Origin: Rhodobacteraceae bacterium HTCC2150
Lineage (GTDB): Bacteria > Pseudomonadota > Alphaproteobacteria > Rhodobacterales > Rhodobacteraceae
Direction of reading: 5' to 3'
Assembly: GCA_000169395.1 (NCBI GenBank)
Contig: AAXZ01000002.1
Location: forward strand, 744,001-808,000
Length of the DNA: 64,000 nt
The stretch's first letter is position 1; every line of letters begins with the position of its first letter. A program made the translations under genes and the position numbers. The notes beneath the pieces are model-generated. The model searched no databases and was not told the DNA's origin. It saw only the letters and a program-made list of their open reading frames with translations. This document shows, piece by piece, positions 60,250-64,000 of this stretch.

Positions 60250-60317
60250 CTTGGTGAAAAAATTCGTCTTTTTTTCACCAAGCCTCATTTCGTGAAAAAA
60301 AGCAACATTTTTTCACG
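60250..60317. promoter_or_regulatory. Two tandem inverted repeats upstream of the XRE-cupin gene (putative operators)
   Basis: Site 1: CTTGGTGAAAAAA (60250-60262), 7-bp spacer, TTTTTTCACCAAG (60270-60282). Site 2: CGTGAAAAAA (60291-60300), 7-bp spacer, TTTTTTCACG (60308-60317). Both are perfect and share GTGAAAAAA-N7-TTTTTTCAC; centres are about 38 bp apart. Both lie in the 97-bp spacer before the msrC gene and 13-81 bp from the regulator start. Confidence 0.75.
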
Positions 60318-60333
60318 TCCGCTTTAAAAATTC

Positions 60334-60783
60334 TTACCCAAAAACTTGCGCAAGTATTACCGCCATTTCTGTCGCATCTGTTTCGGTAAATGCATTCGGT
60401 TGATCGCTGTCGATATCAAACACCCCCAACAACACTCCGTTCCCATCCCAAACAGGTAAAACCAGTTCCGAACGTGTGCTGCTGGCACAAGCGATGTGTC
60501 CTGGGAATTGATCAACATCAGGAACAAGTTGTGTCTTACCTTCCCGCGCGGCAGCACCACATACGCCCCTTGAAAAAGGAATTTGCAAACACCCATGACC
60601 CCCTTGATAGGGGCCGATTTTTAGCATTTCAGGACCCGTCACACGGTAAAATCCCGTCCAATCAAAACGATCATCGGCATGGTGAACCTCGCAAACGACA
60701 CTGGCCATAAGTGAAATTACGTCATCCTCGCCTTCGCATAAGCTGACGATTACTTGATTCAAATTAGGGTAGTCAACTTTCAT
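60334..60783 (-). CDS. msrC: Free methionine-(R)-sulfoxide reductase (GAF domain)
   Basis: This 149-residue single GAF domain protein has the fRMsr cysteine pattern: GCLQIPFSRGVCGAAAREGK (two Cys) and FPGHIACASSTRSELVLPV (catalytic Cys). These correspond to the E. coli YebR cysteines, so it reduces free Met-R-SO. An unspecialised GAF would lack them. It overlaps the thiolase stop by 4 bp (ATGA), and lies just downstream of the operator repeats of the divergent-facing regulator cluster; both are leftward, so no sharing is implied. Confidence 0.92.
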   Translation of the reverse strand: MKVDYPNLNQVIVSLCEGEDDVISLMASVVCEVHHADDRFDWTGFYRVTGPEMLKIGPYQGGHGCLQIPFSRGVCGAAAREGKTQLVPDVDQFPGHIACASSTRSELVLPVWDGNGVLLGVFDIDSDQPNAFTETDATEMAVILAQVFG

Positions 60784-61949
60784 GGCCGCTCAATCGCAAT
60801 TGCGGTGCCTTCGCCGCCACCAATGCAAATTGCTGCAATCCCTCGTTTAAGCTTCCGTTTTTCCAAAGCATTGATCAAAGTCACCAAAATTCTTGCCCCT
60901 GATGCGCCTATGGGGTGCCCCAATGCACAGGCACCACCATTTACGTTTACTTTTTCGCGCGGAATTCCCATTTCATGCATGAATGCCATTGGCACCACAG
61001 CGAAGGCCTCGTTGACCTCCCAAAGATCAACGTCATCAATTGACCACCCAATACGTTTCATCAGTTTCTGCGCGGCGGGCACCGGTGCTGTTGTGAAAAG
61101 ATTTGGTTCCTGTGCATGACTTGCATGTCCGCAAATCCATGCCCTAACGTTGTAATCCTTGGCCGTATTCTCATCTGCTAAAACGAGCGCCGCTGCGCCG
61201 TCTGAAATCGATGAACTATTGGCCGCAGTCACAGTACCATTTTCACGAAATGCTGGCTTTAGATTTGGAATTTTTTCTGGCCGTGCATTGCCAGGTTGTT
61301 CGTCTTGGCTGATGGTCACTGTCCCTTTGCGGGTTTTCAATTCCACTGAACTGATCTCACCGTCAAAAGCGCCATCCTGAGCCGCCAACGCATTACTAAG
61401 CGATTTCAGTGCATATTCATCTTGCGCAGCACGCGTAAATTGAAATGCTTCGGCGCAATCCTCGGCGAATGTGCCCATCAGGCGACCTTTGTCATATGCA
61501 TCCTCTAAACCATCAAGAAACATTGAATCTTGTACCGCGGCATGACCAATCCGTGCACCGCCACGCATTTTTGGCAGAAGATAGGGTGAATTTGACATAC
61601 TTTCCATGCCACCGGCGACGACAATTTCGCCACTGCCCGCGGCGATCTGATCATGTGCCATCATCACTGTTTTCATCCCTGACCCGCACATTTTATTAAC
61701 GGTTGTGGCGGGAACTTCTTTGCCCAACCCAGCCAGAAAACCAGCCTGCCGAGCAGGCGCTTGCCCTTGCCCAGCAGGTAAAACGCAGCCCATAAGAAGT
61801 TCCTGAACCGATGCTGTATCTACATTCGACTGATCCAATGCCCCCTTAATAGCTGCACCACCCAAGGTCGCGGCACTAACCCCATTAAAAGCCCCTTGAA
61901 ATCCACCCATTGGTGTCCGGCTAGCGCCGATAATTGCAATTTTAGACAT
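60780..61949 (-). CDS. Acetyl-CoA acetyltransferase (thiolase)
   Basis: This 389-residue thiolase has the same layout as phaA at 22448 but is a different paralogue: SKIAIIGASRTPMGGFQGAF, nucleophile Cys in VNKMCGSGMKTVMMAHDQ (about Cys90), [17 protein letters not shown] and AICIGGGEGTAIA. A biosynthetic or degradative acetoacetyl-CoA thiolase is equally possible. GGAG precedes ATG 61949. It overlaps msrC by 4 bp downstream. A STAS gene lies divergently 98 bp away. Confidence 0.93.
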   Translation of the reverse strand: MSKIAIIGASRTPMGGFQGAFNGVSAATLGGAAIKGALDQSNVDTASVQELLMGCVLPAGQGQAPARQAGFLAGLGKEVPATTVNKMCGSGMKTVMMAHDQIAAGSGEIVVAGGMESMSNSPYLLPKMRGGARIGHAAVQDSMFLDGLEDAYDKGRLMGTFAEDCAEAFQFTRAAQDEYALKSLSNALAAQDGAFDGEISSVELKTRKGTVTISQDEQPGNARPEKIPNLKPAFRENGTVTAANSSSISDGAAALVLADENTAKDYNVRAWICGHASHAQEPNLFTTAPVPAAQKLMKRIGWSIDDVDLWEVNEAFAVVPMAFMHEMGIPREKVNVNGGACALGHPIGASGARILVTLINALEKRKLKRGIAAICIGGGEGTAIAIERP

Positions 61950-62047
61950 CTTTTGGGACTCCATTTGGAAACTATATGGCTATGGATACCCTATGGTAAG
62001 GAAGGCCGTCTAGTGTCCGTTCATGGATTTCCAGACGGAGAGAATGA

Positions 62048-62383
62048 ATGAATATTACCGCGCAAGCGAATGGCGACGCACTGATCGTAACAGTTGACGA
62101 AAACCGCATTGACGCAGCTGTGGCTGTGGCTTTCAAAGATAAGGTTAACGAACTTGCTGGATCTGAACCGAAAAGAGTTATCCTTGATCTTAAAAACGTG
62201 GATTTTCTCGACAGCAGTGGATTGGGTGCCGTTGTTGCGGTCATGAAATTGTTGGGAAAAGAACGTAAATTGGAATTGGCAAGCCTGCGCCCAGCTGTGG
62301 AAAAGGTTTTCAAACTTACAAGAATGGATTCTGTTTTTTCCATCCACGCTGATATTGGCGCTGCTATTCCCGCAGCGGCCTAA
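62048..62383 (+). CDS. STAS-domain anti-sigma factor antagonist (SpoIIAA/RsbV-like)
   Basis: This 111-residue protein carries a STAS fold. ILDLKNVDFLDSSGLGAVVAVM gives the phosphorylatable serine (Ser57 in DSSGLG). In partner-switching the dephosphorylated form sequesters a kinase/anti-sigma factor. The adjacent gene encodes that type of kinase. ATG 62048 follows GGAGAGA; another ATG at 62044 is out of frame. No sigma factor or PP2C phosphatase is in the window, so the target is unknown. Confidence 0.93.
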   Translation: MNITAQANGDALIVTVDENRIDAAVAVAFKDKVNELAGSEPKRVILDLKNVDFLDSSGLGAVVAVMKLLGKERKLELASLRPAVEKVFKLTRMDSVFSIHADIGAAIPAAA

Positions 62384-62417
62384 TCGTTTGCTTTTGACTC
62401 AATTCAACGGTGGTTCG

Positions 62418-62885
62418 GTGCAACAGAACGCAAATCAAATACAACATAAAACAATTGAGAATACGATAACCTTCTCTTTCTGCAGCGACCCGTTCGCTGT
62501 TCGGGAAGTGCTGTCTGAATTGCACGACACTCTATTACAGAAAAATGTTGCGGAAAGTGACGTCGAAAACGCGGATATTGTTTTGGGCGAGGCATTGAAC
62601 AATATCGTTGAGCACGCCTATCCCGATGGGAAAAGCGGCGACATCAAACTTCAATATACTGTAGATGCAGGTTTTCACACCATCACAATAACGGATAATG
62701 GATTAGCAATGCCCGATTTAACGCCGCCAGAGGGTGCCGCGAAACCAGACGACTGTGCATTTGAAGAATTGCCCGAAGGGGGATTTGGTTGGTTTATGAT
62801 CCGCGCCTTAACACAAAATCTATCGTATCAAAGGCACGAGGGAACCAATCGGCTGCAATTCATCTTATCGATTGAGGACAATTAA
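62418..62885 (+). CDS. RsbW/SpoIIAB-type anti-sigma kinase (HATPase_c)
   Basis: The 155-residue protein has a GHKL ATPase of the RsbW type: N-box ENADIVLGEALNNIVEHAYPDG, ATP-lid region TITDNGLAMPDL and GGFGWFMIRALTQNLSYQR. It would phosphorylate the STAS protein encoded upstream. Start is uncertain: GTG 62418 fits homologues, while TTG 62388 and 62394 are in frame and nearer to the STAS stop (62383). A GGTGG lies 5 nt before GTG. Confidence 0.88.
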   Translation: MQQNANQIQHKTIENTITFSFCSDPFAVREVLSELHDTLLQKNVAESDVENADIVLGEALNNIVEHAYPDGKSGDIKLQYTVDAGFHTITITDNGLAMPDLTPPEGAAKPDDCAFEELPEGGFGWFMIRALTQNLSYQRHEGTNRLQFILSIEDN

Positions 62886-62965
62886 GACACAACATTGGGC
62901 TTTGGTGAATTGGCAAATACAAATATCTATTCTAGCGTAACGGAAAATATCTTTAAGAGGCACCC

Positions 62966-64000
62966 ATGCGCGACTTTCATTTCCCAGGCCGATCACCAGT
63001 AATTTCCCAGAATGGCATGTGCGCCACTTCGCACCCGCTTGCAGCAAAAACCGCTATTCAAATCTTGGAAAGTGGTGGCAACGCAATGGATGCAGCTATA
63101 GCCGCCGCCATTCTTTTGGGCATTTGCGAACCACAAATGACGGGAATTGGGGGTGACTGTTTTGTGCTGTTCACACCACCCAGTGAAAATCGTGTGCTTG
63201 CAATGAATGGTTCCGGTCGCGCGCCCGCCGCCTTAAATGCGGAAAACATACGCGCACAAGGGCACGAAACCATGCCCGTTTACTCGCCAGACGCGGTGAC
63301 CATCCCCGGCGCAATCGACGCATTCTGTCGCCTTTCAAATGATTGGGGTCGATTTGACCTTGCTCAAACCTTGGCCCCCGCAATTCATTATGCAGAAAAC
63401 GGCGTACCCGTTGCCGCACGAACCGCCCTTGATTGGACAAGTTCGGCGGAAATTTTGCAAGGAAAAGCCAAGGACTTCTATCTTGTTGATGGCAAGCCAG
63501 CCAAAGAGGGTGATGTTTTCCGTTCCCCCAACCAAGCGAAAGTTTTGCGGAAAATTGCTGAGCAAGGTCGAGAAGGTTTTTACGCAGGCGAAGTTGCCGC
63601 AGATATGGTCGAAAGTTTACGTGCAATTGGTGGCTGTCATACCTTGGATGATTTTTTAGGAAATGCGTGCGATTACACAGACCCCATCAGCGGTACTTAC
63701 AACGAACTTGAGCTAATTGAACACGCACCTAATGGACAAGGTGCAACAGCGATTTTGATGAACAACATCTTATCGCATTTTGACATCGCCGCCATGGATG
63801 CGTTTGGTGCAACGCGCGCGCATATTGAGGTCGAAGCGGCTAAATTGGCGTATGATGCTCGCAACAGATTAATTGCCGATCCGGATTTCACAACACGACT
63901 TGCCCATATGATGTCAGCGGAAACTGCAAAAAAATTGGCGGGAATGATCGATCCGAAAAACGCGATCACCGATATCTCAAATGTAACCGAAGCGGTCCAT
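62966..64000 (+). CDS. Gamma-glutamyltransferase family protein (3' end outside window)
   Basis: 345 residues are visible, and the frame is open to the right edge. The N-terminus MRDFHFPGRSPVISQNGMCATSHPLAAKTAIQILESGGNAMDAAIAAAILLGICEPQMTGIGGDCFVLF is the Ntn-hydrolase gamma-glutamyltranspeptidase fold (GGNAMDAA, MTGIGGDxFxL). The later NGQGATAILMNNIL also matches. The catalytic Thr that begins the small subunit should come just beyond the window. Homologues hydrolyse or transfer gamma-glutamyl groups, or act in oxamate/acylase chemistry. No signal peptide, so a cytoplasmic enzyme is likely. AAGAGG precedes ATG 62966. Confidence 0.9.
   Translation, partial: MRDFHFPGRSPVISQNGMCATSHPLAAKTAIQILESGGNAMDAAIAAAILLGICEPQMTGIGGDCFVLFTPPSENRVLAMNGSGRAPAALNAENIRAQGHETMPVYSPDAVTIPGAIDAFCRLSNDWGRFDLAQTLAPAIHYAENGVPVAARTALDWTSSAEILQGKAKDFYLVDGKPAKEGDVFRSPNQAKVLRKIAEQGREGFYAGEVAADMVESLRAIGGCHTLDDFLGNACDYTDPISGTYNELELIEHAPNGQGATAILMNNILSHFDIAAMDAFGATRAHIEVEAAKLAYDARNRLIADPDFTTRLAHMMSAETAKKLAGMIDPKNAITDISNVTEAVH

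Noticed and set aside
1-64000. CRISPR array, tRNA, rRNA or insertion sequence
   Set aside because: No regularly spaced direct repeats, cloverleaf-like sequence, rRNA-like block, transposase or terminal repeats were seen.

Overview
The window looks like chromosomal DNA of a Rhodobacterales alphaproteobacterium, probably of the Roseobacter group, with a fairly low G+C for that order. This rests on recognised proteins and gene order: plsC-ftsX-ftsE beside a zinc-ribbon membrane protein, uvrC-pgsA-moaD-moaE, argH-lipoprotein-lysA-TIGR02302, the polyhydroxybutyrate pair phaA-phaB, an aa3-oxidase subunit IV peptide, ETF-ubiquinone oxidoreductase, and a large glycine-betaine type demethylation cluster. 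No rRNA, tRNA, insertion sequence, prophage or CRISPR array was seen. Coding density is high, and many neighbours overlap by 1-8 bp.

Layout. 1-5 kb: end of a GntR/FCD regulator, accA, then plsC-ftsX-ftsE leftward and a zinc-ribbon protein rightward. 5-10.8 kb: rightward run glpD-glpK, an S49 peptidase, a 59-residue zinc-ribbon membrane peptide, a Na/Ca exchanger and a pteridine-reductase-like SDR. 11-14.4 kb: uvrC-pgsA-moaD-moaE. 14.5-20.2 kb: leftward argH, lipoprotein, DUF2834, lysA, TIGR02302. 20.2-25.5 kb: TlpA thioredoxin, tag, an EAL phosphodiesterase, phaA-phaB and a DMT transporter. 25.4-32 kb: small conserved genes, tRNA-type methyltransferase, polyprenyl synthase, ispE, a TPR protein and ETF-QO. 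32.2-37 kb: greA, an unknown membrane protein and the overlapping Mo-cofactor chain fdhD-mobA-mobB-moeA. 37-43 kb: small envelope/respiratory genes, MBL hydrolase, acyl-CoA dehydrogenase, Sua5, DUF1643 and DUF5665. 43-51.5 kb: RTX protein, rpsO, pnp, an L,D-transpeptidase, 1-Cys peroxiredoxin, aldehyde dehydrogenase and an XRE regulator. 51.4-60.3 kb: RluA, then the demethylation cluster. 60.3-64 kb: msrC-thiolase, a STAS/anti-sigma-kinase pair and the start of a gamma-glutamyltransferase cut by the window edge.

How genes work together. The most coherent accessory unit is the leftward run 60236-52173: an XRE-cupin regulator, two LysE exporters, a GFA-type protein, two 814-residue FAD-GcvT demethylases and, between them, a homocysteine methyltransferase. 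I read it as a methylated-amine (glycine betaine/dimethylglycine/sarcosine) one-carbon operon. Two tandem perfect inverted repeats directly upstream of the regulator are likely its operators. Other regulatory signals visible by eye are a CtrA-type TTAA-N7-TTAAC site before the RTX gene, a 15-bp inverted repeat before phaA that resembles a PhaR operator, a structured pnp leader, and several intrinsic terminators.

Most core genes are recognised with high confidence from sequence motifs. Start codons were adjusted by eye using ribosome-binding sites and family N-termini. No database search or computation was run, so family names for small conserved proteins (DUF labels) are from memory and should be read as provisional.
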